64,000 nucleotides of DNA from the NCBI RefSeq assembly GCF_016860545.1, contig NZ_BNEB01000003.1, positions 1,612,001-1,676,000 on the forward strand, read 5' to 3'. The position numbers and the translations under genes were made by a program. This stretch comes from Streptomyces asoensis (GTDB lineage Bacteria > Actinomycetota > Actinomycetes > Streptomycetales > Streptomycetaceae). Every line of letters starts with the position of its first letter. Positions within the stretch are counted from its first letter, which is position 1. This document shows, in pieces, positions 1-8,552 of the stretch. The notes beneath the pieces were generated by a model. It worked only from the letters and a program-made list of their open reading frames with translations, was not told where the DNA came from and searched no databases.

Positions 1-78
1 CGGTGGGCCGCTCCGGCGGCCGCGCTGGTGGTGGCGTCCGCGATCGTGGTCGGCAGGGCACTGCGCCGACGCGGCTGA
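1..78 (+). CDS. 3' end of a membrane protein (partial)
   Basis: Frame 1 is open from the first base and stops at TGA 76-78. The 25 visible residues are hydrophobic (Ala/Val rich) followed by a basic tail ending RALRRRG, which is the usual look of a last transmembrane helix with a cytoplasmic end. The rest lies outside the window, so family and function cannot be named. The next gene is on the same strand after about 130 bp with no clear terminator between them. Confidence 0.45.
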   Translation, partial: RWAAPAAALVVASAIVVGRALRRRG

Positions 79-206
79 GCCCGACCGCCGTCGTCAACGG
101 CCGCGGCGACCGGCCGGGTTCGGGGCGGACGGGCGGTGCCGGTCGCGCGCCGCCTCCCGGCCGGACCGCCACCGCGACCGCCTGATCGTCCCAGTAGGGT
201 CGTCCC

Positions 207-1004
207 GTGAGCGACGAAGACATCACGCTGACCGCGGGTGACGCGGAGGTGACCGTGCAGCCGGGCAACGGCGGCCGGGTCGGTGGGCTGCGCGTGGGCG
301 GCCTCGAACTGCTGCGTCAGGGAGAGCGGTTCGGCTGCTTCCCGATGGTCCCCTGGTGCGGCAGGATCCGCGACGGGCGCTTCCGGGACGGCGGGACCGT
401 GCACCAGATGCCGCTCAACGCCGCGCCGAACGCCATCCACGGCACCGCCCGTGACGGTGCGTGGAAGGTGGCGCGGCGGTCGGCGGCCGAGGCCGTGCTG
501 ACGTACGAACTGGTGGCGCCCTGGCCCTTCACGGGCCTGGTCACCCAGATGGTCACGCTGACGGGGGACGACCTGACCCTCGCGATGTCCGTCGAGACGT
601 ACGACTCGTCCTTCCCGGCGCAGATCGGCTGGCACCCCTGGTTCAACCGTGCCCTGGGCGGCCGGGAGGGCCAGGACGTGCGGGTCTCCTTCGAGCCCGC
701 GTGGCAGGAGGAGCGCGGCGCCGACCACCTGCCGACCGGCAACCGCGTCGCACCGCGGCCCGGCCCCTGGGACGACTGTTTCGGCATGCCCGGCGGTGTC
801 GACGTCGGCCTCACCTGGCCCGGTCTGCTGGAGCTGCGGGTGACCAGCCCCGAGGAGTGGGTCGTCGTCTACGACGAGCAGGAGGCGGCCGTGTGCGTGG
901 AGCCGCAGACCGGCCCGCCGGACGGTCTGAACACGCTTCCGCGCCTGGTCACCCCGCTGGAGCCGCTGGAGGCCACCACCACCTGGCGCTGGACGAGGCT
1001 CTGA
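207..1004 (+). CDS. aldose 1-epimerase family protein
   Basis: 265 aa, GTG start. The fold family interconverts alpha and beta anomers of hexoses in the cytoplasm. Family landmarks are visible: NAIHG near residue 75, IGWHPWF near residue 140 (second conserved His), and a late acidic motif CVEPQTGP followed by a Pro-Asp-Gly-Leu-Asn segment, the place of the catalytic Glu in GalM-type enzymes. At 265 aa it is shorter than classical GalM (about 340 aa), closer to the YeaD/hexose-6-phosphate epimerase-like branch. pyrE starts 36 bp later, so cotranscription is plausible. The exact sugar substrate is unknown. Confidence 0.85.
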   Translation: MSDEDITLTAGDAEVTVQPGNGGRVGGLRVGGLELLRQGERFGCFPMVPWCGRIRDGRFRDGGTVHQMPLNAAPNAIHGTARDGAWKVARRSAAEAVLTYELVAPWPFTGLVTQMVTLTGDDLTLAMSVETYDSSFPAQIGWHPWFNRALGGREGQDVRVSFEPAWQEERGADHLPTGNRVAPRPGPWDDCFGMPGGVDVGLTWPGLLELRVTSPEEWVVVYDEQEAAVCVEPQTGPPDGLNTLPRLVTPLEPLEATTTWRWTRL

Positions 1005-1040
1005 CCTCCGGCCCCGGGGCACGCCTCTAAGCTGAGGGGC

Positions 1041-1595
1041 ATGACGGACGTGGATGCACGCGGCGCGCTGCTGCAACAGATCAAGGACAAGGCCGTGGTG
1101 CACGGCAAGGTGACCCTGTCGTCGGGCCTGGAGGCGGACTACTACATCGACCTGCGCCGGGTCACCCTCGACGGCGAGGCCGCTCCGCTGGTCGGGCAGG
1201 TGCTGCTCGACCTGACCGACGGGCTCGACTTCGACGCGGTGGGCGGGCTGACCATGGGCGCCGACCCGGTGGCCGGCGCCATGCTGCACGCGGCCGCCGC
1301 GCGCGGCCGGCGGCTGGACGCCTTCGTCGTCCGCAAGGCGGCGAAGGCGCACGGGTTGCAGCGGCGGGTCGAAGGCCCCGAGATCAAGGGCCGGCGCGTC
1401 CTGGTCGTCGAGGACACCTCCACCACCGGTGGCTCACCGCTCGCCGCCGTGGAGGCCGTGCGCGAGGCGGGCGCCGAGGTCGTGGCGGTGGCGACGATCG
1501 TGGACCGGGCGACCGGCGCCGACGAGAAGATCCGCGAGGGCGCGGGCGTGCCGTACCTGTTCGCCTTCTCGAAGGATGAACTGGGTCTGGACTGA
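1041..1595 (+). CDS. pyrE: orotate phosphoribosyltransferase
   Basis: 184 aa, ATG start. It joins orotate to PRPP to make OMP, the fifth step of de novo pyrimidine synthesis, in the cytoplasm. The type I PRTase signature is clear near residue 115-130: RRVLVVEDTSTTGGSPL, i.e. the hydrophobic-VVED-T/S-TGGS PRPP-binding loop. The N-terminal KVTLSSGLEADYYIDLR segment is the orotate-binding hood typical of PyrE. Length fits the bacterial family. It follows the epimerase gene closely and precedes fba by 165 bp, which probably holds the fba promoter. Confidence 0.96.
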   Translation: MTDVDARGALLQQIKDKAVVHGKVTLSSGLEADYYIDLRRVTLDGEAAPLVGQVLLDLTDGLDFDAVGGLTMGADPVAGAMLHAAAARGRRLDAFVVRKAAKAHGLQRRVEGPEIKGRRVLVVEDTSTTGGSPLAAVEAVREAGAEVVAVATIVDRATGADEKIREGAGVPYLFAFSKDELGLD

Positions 1596-1760
1596 CGGGC
1601 CGCTCCGACCTGCACGTGACCGGCGTGTGGACCAGGCATGGACCATTCGCGCATGTCTGGAAAGATGGGATCGACGATGACGTCGCACCCAAGGTCTAGG
1701 TCAGGGCCGTAGTACGCAGATCGACAGATCGCCAACCCGCAGATACCAAGGAGCGGACAG

Positions 1761-2792
1761 ATGCCCATCGCAACCCCCGAGGTCTACAACGAGATGCTCG
1801 ACCGGGCGAAGGCAGGCAAGTTCGCCTACCCGGCCATCAACGTGACCTCGAGCCAGACCCTGCACGCGGCACTGCGCGGCTTCGCGGAGGCGGAGAGCGA
1901 CGGCATCATCCAGATCACGACGGGTGGCGCCGAGTTCGCGGGCGGCCAGTACAGCAAGGACATGGTGTCGGGCGCCCTGGCCCTCGCCGAGTTCGCGCAC
2001 ATCGTCGCCGAGAAGTACCCGGTCACCGTCGCGCTGCACACGGACCACTGCCCGAAGGACAAGCTCGACGGGTTCGTCCGTCCGCTGCTCGCCATCTCCG
2101 AGGAGCGCGTGAAGGCCGGCCGCAACCCGCTCTTCCAGTCCCACATGTGGGACGGCTCGGCCGAGACCCTCGCCGACAACCTCGCCGTCGCGCAGGAGCT
2201 GCTCGCCCGCACCGCCGCCGCGAAGATCATCCTCGAGGTGGAGATCACCCCGACGGGCGGCGAGGAAGACGGCGTCTCGCACGAGATCAACGACTCGCTG
2301 TACACGACGGTCGACGACGCGGTGCGCACCGTCGAGGCGCTCGGTCTGGGCGAGAAGGGCCGATACCTGCTGGCCGCGTCCTTCGGCAACGTGCACGGCG
2401 TGTACAAGCCGGGCAACGTCGTGCTCCGCCCCGACCTGCTCAAGGAGCTGAACGAGGGCATCGCCGCGAAGTACGGCAAGCCGGCCGGCTCCCAGCCGTT
2501 CGACTTCGTCTTCCACGGCGGCTCGGGCTCCACCCCGCAGGAGATCGCGACCGCGCTGGAGAACGGCGTCGTCAAGATGAACATCGACACGGACACGCAG
2601 TACGCCTTCACGCGTCCCGTCGCCGACCACATGTTCCGCAACTACGACGGCGTCCTGAAGGTCGACGGCGAGGTCGGCTCCAAGAAGACCTACGACCCGC
2701 GCACCTGGGGCAAGCTCGCCGAGGCGGGCATGGCCGCCCGCGTCACCGAGGCCACGCAGCACCTGCGGTCCGCGGGCCAGAAGATCAAGTAG
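1761..2792 (+). CDS. fba: class II fructose-bisphosphate aldolase
   Basis: 343 aa; ATG preceded by an AAGGAG ribosome binding site. It cleaves fructose 1,6-bisphosphate to DHAP and glyceraldehyde 3-phosphate, and the reverse, in central glycolysis. Zn-dependent class II features are present: LHTDHCPKD near residue 93 (Zn-ligand His and catalytic Asp), SHMWDGSAE near 130, GNVHGVYKPGN near 212 (Zn-ligand His) and FHGGSGS near 253 (phosphate binding). The length matches actinobacterial Fba. A strong hairpin follows the stop, so transcription likely ends here. Confidence 0.98.
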   Translation: MPIATPEVYNEMLDRAKAGKFAYPAINVTSSQTLHAALRGFAEAESDGIIQITTGGAEFAGGQYSKDMVSGALALAEFAHIVAEKYPVTVALHTDHCPKDKLDGFVRPLLAISEERVKAGRNPLFQSHMWDGSAETLADNLAVAQELLARTAAAKIILEVEITPTGGEEDGVSHEINDSLYTTVDDAVRTVEALGLGEKGRYLLAASFGNVHGVYKPGNVVLRPDLLKELNEGIAAKYGKPAGSQPFDFVFHGGSGSTPQEIATALENGVVKMNIDTDTQYAFTRPVADHMFRNYDGVLKVDGEVGSKKTYDPRTWGKLAEAGMAARVTEATQHLRSAGQKIK

Positions 2793-2795
2793 TCC

Positions 2796-2836
2796 CGCGA
2801 GGGGTCACCCCGGGGCGCTTCCCGGGTGACCCCGCG
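2796..2836 (+). terminator. fba terminator hairpin
   Basis: Nearly perfect inverted repeat directly after the fba stop. The arms are CGCG-A-GGGGTCACCC and GGGTGACCCCGCG around a loop of about 10 nt. There is no U-tract, as is common for high-GC actinobacterial terminators. Confidence 0.75.
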
Positions 2837-2853
2837 GTTCCACGGGTACGGGT

Positions 2854-2884
2854 GAGCCCGGCGTCTGTCTACGGCGCCGGGCTC
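2854..2884 (+). terminator. second hairpin between fba and the MFS gene
   Basis: Perfect 10-bp arms GAGCCCGGCG / CGCCGGGCTC with an 11-nt loop, 18 bp after the first hairpin and 17 bp before the MFS start codon. It may be a tandem terminator or a leader hairpin of the exporter gene; its closeness to the start makes a regulatory role possible. Confidence 0.5.
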
Positions 2885-2901
2885 GCTGTATACCTGGGGG
2901 C

Positions 2902-4491
2902 ATGCCCGACGTCCGGATGGCCTCGCCCCGCGGCAGGTGGATCCTGCTCACCACCGTCCTCGGCTCCAGCATGGCCCTGCTGGACTCGACCGTCGTCAAC
3001 GTGGCGCTGCCGCGCATCGGCCGCGACCTGGACGCCGACCTGGCCGTCCTCCAGTGGACCGTCAACGCGTACCTGCTGACGCTGGCCGGGCTGATCCTGC
3101 TCGGCGGGTCGCTCGGGGACCACTACGGGCGCCGGAAGGTGTTCGTGATCGGGGTGGTGTGGTTCGCCGCCGCCTCGCTGCTGTGCGGGATCGCCCCGAA
3201 CGCGGGCGTGCTGATCGCCGCGCGCGCCTTGCAGGGGGTCGGCGGCGCGCTCCTCACACCGGGCTCCCTGGCGCTCATCCAGGCCTCCTTCCACCACGAC
3301 GACCGGGGGCGGGCCGTGGGCCTGTGGTCCGGCTTCGGGGGCATCGGCGCTGCCGTGGGCCCGTTCCTGGGCGGCTGGCTGGTGGACGGTCCGGGCTGGC
3401 GCTGGGTGTTCCTGCTGAACGTGCCGCTCGCGGTGGTGTGCGTACCGGTCGCGCTGCGGCACGTACCGGAGTCGGACGGCCGTCCCGTGCGGGCCGACGC
3501 GGCCGCGGGCGCCGCCGGCCCGTCCGGCGACACGTCCGCCCGCGCTGCCGCCGGGGCCGGTGCCGGCGCGGGGAAGGCCCGTCCGCACGGCCGTCCGCAC
3601 GTCCCCTTCGACGTGCTGGGCGCCTTCCTGGGCGCGCTGGCGCTCGCCCTCGTCACGTACGCGCTGATCGAGGCCCCGGGCGGTTCCACGGGGGTGGTCT
3701 CGGTGGCGGCGGTGGCGGGACTGGCCGCCGGGGCGGCCTTCGTGGTGGTGGAGCGTCGCAGCGCGGACCCGATGCTGCCGCTGGACATCTTCGGCTCGCG
3801 CCAGTTCACGGCCGTCAACCTGGTCACCCTGTGCGTGTACGCGGCGTTCGGCGGCTTCTTCTTCCTGTCGGCGGTCCAGCTCCAGGTCGTGGTCGGCTGG
3901 TCCGCCCTCGGCGCGGGTACGGCGCTGCTGCCGACGACCGTGCTGATGCTGCTGCTGTCCGCCCGCTCCGGCGAACTGGCCGAGCACATCGGGCCGCGGA
4001 TCCCGCTCACCGTCGGCCCGCTGCTGTGCGCCGCCGGCATGCTCCTGATGCTGCGGGTCGGGCCGGGCGCCTCCTACGCCGCCGACGTGCTGCCCGCCGT
4101 GCTGGTGCTGGGCTGCGGCATGGTCACGCTGGTGGCGCCGCTCACCGCGACCGTCCTGGCCTCCGTGGACGTCTCCCGGGCCGGTGTGGCCAGCGGCGTC
4201 AACAACGCGGCGGCCCGGGCAGCCGGTCTGGTGGCCGTGGCCGCGCTGCCGCTGCTGACCGGCATGAGCGCGGAGGCGTACCGCTCGGCCACCGCCTTCG
4301 ACGAGGCTTTCGGGCGGGCGATGGTCCTGTGCGCGGCGGTGCTCGTGGTGGGCGCGGTGCTCGCCTTCGCGACGGTGCGCCGCCCGGCCCCGGACTGCCG
4401 CAGGCCGGAGTGCAGGACACACGGGAGCGTGCTCGCGCCCCCGCTGGAGGGCGAGCGCACCAAGGGACGCCTGACCCTGGGCGACGGCTGA
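2902..4491 (+). CDS. MFS exporter, DHA2-type (14 TM)
   Basis: 529 aa; ATG with GGGGG just upstream. Proton-driven drug or metabolite exporter in the cytoplasmic membrane. MFS features: motif C-like start MALLDSTVVNVALPRIG near residue 25, motif A GGSLGDHYGRRKVF near residue 70, and about fourteen hydrophobic segments. A long Ala/Gly-rich hydrophilic linker (about residues 195-235) separates the halves. The C-terminal tail (about 35 aa) is basic and cytoplasmic, with a CRRPEC segment. Substrate unknown. It is preceded by hairpins and likely transcribed on its own. Confidence 0.9.
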   Translation: MPDVRMASPRGRWILLTTVLGSSMALLDSTVVNVALPRIGRDLDADLAVLQWTVNAYLLTLAGLILLGGSLGDHYGRRKVFVIGVVWFAAASLLCGIAPNAGVLIAARALQGVGGALLTPGSLALIQASFHHDDRGRAVGLWSGFGGIGAAVGPFLGGWLVDGPGWRWVFLLNVPLAVVCVPVALRHVPESDGRPVRADAAAGAAGPSGDTSARAAAGAGAGAGKARPHGRPHVPFDVLGAFLGALALALVTYALIEAPGGSTGVVSVAAVAGLAAGAAFVVVERRSADPMLPLDIFGSRQFTAVNLVTLCVYAAFGGFFFLSAVQLQVVVGWSALGAGTALLPTTVLMLLLSARSGELAEHIGPRIPLTVGPLLCAAGMLLMLRVGPGASYAADVLPAVLVLGCGMVTLVAPLTATVLASVDVSRAGVASGVNNAAARAAGLVAVAALPLLTGMSAEAYRSATAFDEAFGRAMVLCAAVLVVGAVLAFATVRRPAPDCRRPECRTHGSVLAPPLEGERTKGRLTLGDG

Positions 4492-4599
4492 CCCGGCCGG
4501 ACGGGCACTGACCCGGCCGGGCGGCGGCCGTCCGGGAGGAGGGCGGCCAGGAGGGCGGGGCCGCCTTCCTCCCGGCCGCCGATAGCGCAGACTGGACGC

Positions 4600-5013
4600 A
4601 TGTCCATTCACGAAAACCTTCTCGGGGGACCGCCCCCGACCCACCTTCCCGACGACCCCGAGCCGCGCGAGCTCCTCGCGAACGGCACGGCGCCCGCCGA
4701 CGTCGCCGCGAAGTACCCGACGTCCTCGCTGGCCTGGGCCCAGCTCTGTGACGACGCGTTCGAGCGGGGCAGCGTGGTGGAGTCGTACGCCTACGCCCGT
4801 ACGGGGTACCACCGCGGCCTGGACAGCCTGCGGCGCAACGGCTGGAAGGGCCACGGCCCGGTGCCCTGGGAACACGAACCGAACCGCGGCTTCCTGCGCG
4901 CCCTGCACGGCCTCGCCCGCGCCGCCCAGGCGATCGGCGAGCAGGAGGAGTGGGAGCGCTGCTCGGAGTTTTTGAAGGACTCCTCGCCCACGGCGGCCCA
5001 GACCCTGGGATAG
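4600..5013 (+). CDS. DUF3151 family protein
   Basis: 137 aa, ATG start. Conserved actinobacterial protein of unknown function that, from memory, is usually found close to fba. Recognised from its helical, Trp/Arg-rich core (AWAQLCDDAFERG, YAYARTGYHRGLD) and the GHGPVPWEHEPNRGFLRAL segment. No catalytic motif, signal peptide or membrane segment is visible, so it is probably a small soluble helical protein. A terminator with a T-run follows the stop. Confidence 0.85.
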   Translation: MSIHENLLGGPPPTHLPDDPEPRELLANGTAPADVAAKYPTSSLAWAQLCDDAFERGSVVESYAYARTGYHRGLDSLRRNGWKGHGPVPWEHEPNRGFLRALHGLARAAQAIGEQEEWERCSEFLKDSSPTAAQTLG

Positions 5014-5036
5014 CCGTTCACCTGCGCTTTCCCGCG

Positions 5037-5067
5037 AGGCCCGCCCGGGTGTGACCCGTGCGGGCCT
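5037..5067 (+). terminator. intrinsic terminator after DUF3151
   Basis: Arms AGGCCCGC-C-CGGGT / ACCCG-T-GCGGGCCT with a 3-nt loop GTG, followed by TGCGTTTTGC. This is a classical stem-loop plus short U-tract, 23 bp after the stop codon. Confidence 0.85.
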
Positions 5068-5173
5068 TGCGTTTTGCGGACGGCATTGCGCACTATGTGC
5101 CGGTGGGGACCGGGGCCCCCGTGTCGGTAACGGCAGGGGCGGACCGCTACCCGGAGTACAACAGGAGACAGCG

Positions 5174-6019
5174 ATGTCCCAGCAGGCTCAGCCCCAAGAG
5201 GCTTCGGAGCCCGAGACCCCGCATCTCGACTTCGCCGGCACGACGCCGTACGAGGACTACGTCAAGGCGGACGTGCTCACCCACCTCCAGCACACCCTCT
5301 CCGACGACCCCGGAGAGATGGTCTTCCTCGTGACGACCCAGGTGATGGAACTGTGGTTCACCGTCATCGTGCACGAGTGGGAGACCGCCGCGCAGGCGCT
5401 GCGCGAGGACCGGGTGCCGGTGGCGATCGACGCGCTGAAGCGTTCCGTCCGTGAACTGGACGCCCTGAACGCGTCCTGGCGGCCGCTCGGCCAGCTGACC
5501 CCGGCGCAGTTCAACTCGTACCGTTCCGCGCTCGGCGAGGGGTCGGGTTTCCAGTCGGCGATGTACCGCCGCATGGAGTTCCTCCTCGGGGACAAGTCCG
5601 CGTCCATGCTGGTGCCGCACCGGGGCGCGCCCCGCGTCCACGCGGAACTGGAGAAGGCGCTGCACGAGCCCAGCCTGTACGACGAGGTGCTGCGGCTGCT
5701 GGCCCGGCGCGGTCACGCGATCCCGTCGTCCGTCCTGGAGCGGGACGTCTCGCGGCGCTACGAGCCCTCCGCGGAGGTCGAGGCGGTCTGGACGGCCGTG
5801 TACTCGGGCGAGGAGGGCGACGAGGTCGCACGCCTCGGCGAGGCGCTGACGGACGTGGCCGAGCTGGTGTGGCGCTGGCGCAACGACCACCTCGTCGCCA
5901 CCCGCCGCGCGATGGGCGCGAAGGCCGGCACCGGCGGTTCGGCCGGGGTGGCCTGGCTGGAGAAGCGCGCGCAGAAGAACGTGTTCCCCGAGCTGTGGAC
6001 GGCCAGGTCCCATGTCTGA
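5174..6019 (+). CDS. kynA: tryptophan 2,3-dioxygenase
   Basis: 281 aa. Haem enzyme that opens the indole ring of L-tryptophan to N-formylkynurenine, first step of the kynurenine route. The TDO signatures TTPYEDYVKADVL near residue 27 and VTTQVMELWFTVIVHEW near residue 60 are visible, and GSGFQS near 130 is the typical Gly/Ser-rich loop. The ATG at 5174 is chosen because AGGAGACA lies just upstream and family similarity begins soon after; an in-frame extension to 5051 would add unrelated residues. It overlaps kynU by 8 bp, so the two are translationally coupled. Confidence 0.95.
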   Translation: MSQQAQPQEASEPETPHLDFAGTTPYEDYVKADVLTHLQHTLSDDPGEMVFLVTTQVMELWFTVIVHEWETAAQALREDRVPVAIDALKRSVRELDALNASWRPLGQLTPAQFNSYRSALGEGSGFQSAMYRRMEFLLGDKSASMLVPHRGAPRVHAELEKALHEPSLYDEVLRLLARRGHAIPSSVLERDVSRRYEPSAEVEAVWTAVYSGEEGDEVARLGEALTDVAELVWRWRNDHLVATRRAMGAKAGTGGSAGVAWLEKRAQKNVFPELWTARSHV

Positions 6020-7199
6020 GCGCCTGGTCCTCGCGGCGAAGGAACGGGACGACGCCGATCCGCTGGCGGACCGGCGCGCCGGGTTCGTCCTGGACGACGT
6101 GGTCTACCTGGACGGCAACTCGCTGGGCGCGCTGCCCGCGGCCGTCCCCGGCCGGGTCGAGGACGTGGTGCGCCGCCAGTGGGGCGAGCTGCGGATCCGG
6201 TCGTGGGACGAGAGCGGCTGGTGGACGGCGCCCGAGCGGATCGGCGACCGGATCGCCCCGCTGGTGGGCGCGGCGGCCGGGCAGATCGTGGTCGGTGACT
6301 CCACCAGCGTCAACGTCTTCAAGGCGCTCGTCGGCGCGGTACGCCTGGTGGACGACGGCCGGGACGAGATCCTCGTCGACGCGACGACCTTCCCCACGGA
6401 CGGTTACATCGCCGGGTCCGCGGCCCGTCTCACCGGCCGCACCCTGCGCCCGGTGACGCCGGACGAGGTGCCGGCGGCGCTGTCGGAGCGGACGGCCGCC
6501 GTGCTGCTCAACCACGTCGACTACCGCACCGGACGGCTGCACGACCTGCCGTCGCTGACCGCCGCCGTGCGCGCGGCGGGCGCGGTCGCCGTCTGGGACC
6601 TGTGCCACAGCGCGGGCGCCCTGCCCGTCGGCCTCGACGAGCACGGTGTGGACCTCGCGGTGGGCTGCACCTACAAGTACCTGAACGGCGGCCCGGGTTC
6701 ACCGGCGTACCTGTACGTCCGCCAGGGTCTCCAGGACCGGTTCGACTCGCCGCTGCCCGGCTGGAACTCGCATACCGAGCCCTTCGGCATGCGGGAGGAG
6801 TACGCGCCGGTGGCCGGTGCGCGGCGCGGGCGGGTCGGCACCCCGGACATCCTGTCGATGCTGGCGCTGGAGGCCGCGCTCGACGTCTGGGACGGGGTCC
6901 GCGTCGAGGACGTGCGGGAGAAGTCGCTGGCCCTGACGGACTTCTTCCTGGAGTGCGTCGCGGCCTACGTCCCCGCAGGGCGCGTCGAGTCGCTCACCCC
7001 GGTGCGGCACGAGGAGCGCGGCAGCCAGGTGGCGCTGCGCTGCGCGGATGCCGCCGAGGTGATGGACCGGCTGGTGGGGCGTGGGGTCGTCGGCGACTTC
7101 CGCAGCCCGGACGTCCTGCGGTTCGGCTTCACCCCGCTCTACGTCGGGTTCGCGGACGTGGAGCGGGCGGCGCGGCTGCTCGCGGAGGAGCTGCGCTGA
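6012..7199 (+). CDS. kynU: kynureninase
   Basis: 395 aa. PLP enzyme that cleaves kynurenine to anthranilate and alanine. DGNSLGALP near residue 35 and DLCHSAGALPVGL (cofactor Asp) are typical, and CTYKYLNGGPGSPAYLYV near residue 220 holds the PLP Lys. The ATG lies inside the end of kynA (ATGTCTGA overlap), indicating an operon. The hydrolase at 7461 may supply the intermediate deformylation step. A hairpin 27 bp downstream separates it from that gene. Confidence 0.96.
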   Translation: MSERLVLAAKERDDADPLADRRAGFVLDDVVYLDGNSLGALPAAVPGRVEDVVRRQWGELRIRSWDESGWWTAPERIGDRIAPLVGAAAGQIVVGDSTSVNVFKALVGAVRLVDDGRDEILVDATTFPTDGYIAGSAARLTGRTLRPVTPDEVPAALSERTAAVLLNHVDYRTGRLHDLPSLTAAVRAAGAVAVWDLCHSAGALPVGLDEHGVDLAVGCTYKYLNGGPGSPAYLYVRQGLQDRFDSPLPGWNSHTEPFGMREEYAPVAGARRGRVGTPDILSMLALEAALDVWDGVRVEDVREKSLALTDFFLECVAAYVPAGRVESLTPVRHEERGSQVALRCADAAEVMDRLVGRGVVGDFRSPDVLRFGFTPLYVGFADVERAARLLAEELR

Positions 7200-7225
7200 T
7201 CCTGCGCCGTGCCGATTGAGCCGGC

Positions 7226-7268
7226 CGGCTCTCCTGGGCGTACTTGGGGGTACGTCCAGGAGGCCGGT
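7226..7268 (+). terminator. hairpin after kynU
   Basis: Arms CCGGCTCTCCTGGGCGTAC and GTACGTCCAGGAGGCCGG pair with one bulge and one mismatch around TTGGGG. It has no U-tract. It is either the end of a kynA-kynU transcript or an attenuating hairpin before the hydrolase gene. Confidence 0.6.
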
Positions 7269-7460
7269 CCCTGGGCCGACGGCCGGGCGGGTGACGCGGG
7301 AGCAGAACCGTTTACCTCTCACCGAGCGTGACATCCGCGTGTCCGCGCACGTCACGGGCCTGATACCGTCCCGGCCAACGGCCGGATTCCCACCTGGTCC
7401 GCAAGAACTTCCCAGGGCCGTGGGTCCGGGAAGTGCCCATCGCCGCTGAGAGGTTGGAGC

Positions 7461-8345
7461 ATGCCGGACGACGTCGTCGCAGCCCGGGCCGCCGCCGAGG
7501 AGGCGTCGGCCTTCGCGCATCCGCCCGTCGGGCCCGACGTCACCGCGGCGTACGGCGATCACCCCGACCAGGTGATCGACTTCTATGTCCCGCGGGTGCA
7601 GGCCGGCCCGGGGGGATCCGTCCCGCTCGTCGTCGTCCTGCACGGCGGAGCCTGGCGGTCCCCGTACGACCGGCGCCACATCACGCCGTTCGCGGACTTC
7701 CTGGCCCGGCGCGGCTTCGCCGTGGCCAACGTGGAGTACCGGCGGGGTGCCGACGGCCCGGACGCGGAGGGGGCCTCTCCGGTCGCGGGACGCTGGCCGG
7801 ACACCTTCGACGACGTCGCCGCGGCCCTCGACGCGCTTCCCGCGCTCGTCCGGGAGGCCGTGCCGCAGGCCGACTCGCGCCGCACGGTGCTGACGGGTCA
7901 CTCGGCGGGCGGCCATCTCGCCCTGTGGGCGGCGGCCCGGCACGTCCTGCCCGCCGACGCGCCCTGGCGCACCGGCGGTTCGGCCTCGCTGCGGGGTGTG
8001 GTCGCGCTGGCCCCGATCGCTGACTTCGAGGTCGCCGGAAAGCTGGACGTGTGCGGCGGGGCGGCCGGTCAACTCCTCGGCGCGGAGGAGCTGTTCGAGG
8101 AGCGGCGGCCGTACGCCGACCCCGCGCTGCTGTTGCCGACCGGGGTCGCGACGACCCTGGTCCAGGGCCGTACCGACCTCGTCGTCCCGCAGGCGGTCGC
8201 CGAGGCGTACGCGGACGCGGCGGCGAAGGCGGGGGAGGTGGTGGGCCTGACCCTGCTGGAGGACGTGGGCCACTTCCCGCTGATCGACCCGACGGCGGAC
8301 GCGTGCGCGGTGGTGGCGGAGGAGATCGCCCAGCTGGCCTGGTGA
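7461..8345 (+). CDS. alpha/beta hydrolase, probable kynurenine formamidase
   Basis: 294 aa; ATG with a GGTTGGAG site. Esterase/lipase-like alpha/beta hydrolase: oxyanion motif VVLHGGAWR near residue 58, nucleophile elbow TGHSAGGHLALW near residue 150, and late Asp (GRTDLVVP) and His (DVGHFPL) for the triad. The HGGxW plus GHSAGG pattern is that of arylformamidases (KynB-like function in the alpha/beta family). Position next to kynA and kynU supports N-formylkynurenine hydrolysis, which would complete Trp to anthranilate. The role is inferred from context; a generic carboxylesterase is the alternative. Confidence 0.8.
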   Translation: MPDDVVAARAAAEEASAFAHPPVGPDVTAAYGDHPDQVIDFYVPRVQAGPGGSVPLVVVLHGGAWRSPYDRRHITPFADFLARRGFAVANVEYRRGADGPDAEGASPVAGRWPDTFDDVAAALDALPALVREAVPQADSRRTVLTGHSAGGHLALWAAARHVLPADAPWRTGGSASLRGVVALAPIADFEVAGKLDVCGGAAGQLLGAEELFEERRPYADPALLLPTGVATTLVQGRTDLVVPQAVAEAYADAAAKAGEVVGLTLLEDVGHFPLIDPTADACAVVAEEIAQLAW

Positions 8346-8428
8346 CGGGCGCCGGGCCCGGCCGCCGTACACCCGACCACCCCCTGACCCGCCCCCGACC
8401 GGCCCCCGACCGATCCCTGGTCGTCGTA

Positions 8429-8443
8429 CCCGTAGTACCTGAG
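8429..8443 (+). promoter_or_regulatory. shared motif CCCGTAGTACCTGAG, copy 1
   Basis: Lies 109 bp before the secreted hydrolase gene. It differs by one base from the copy at 13010-13024 upstream of the second sensor kinase. Both copies sit in promoter position on the same strand, suggesting a common regulator or promoter class, possibly one of the NarL-type regulators encoded between them. Inference only. Confidence 0.45.
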
Positions 8444-8552
8444 AGCTACGTCGCGGAAGAGCTCCTCAGCGGGACGCGGACGACGGCCTCCGCTCCGTAA
8501 CTTCCCAGCCGTACAAGCCCGATGGCCGGGCGTACGGGCGGGGGAGGGCAGG

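Noticed and set aside
1705..1717. CCGTAGTAC match upstream of fba, like the 8429/13010 motif
   Set aside because: Only the first nine bases match and the TGAG end is missing; short matches of this size are expected by chance.
2869..4908. 679-aa open frame antisense to the MFS exporter
   Set aside because: Arg/Gly/Gln-rich, no motif, fully opposite a clear MFS gene; a typical high-GC shadow frame.
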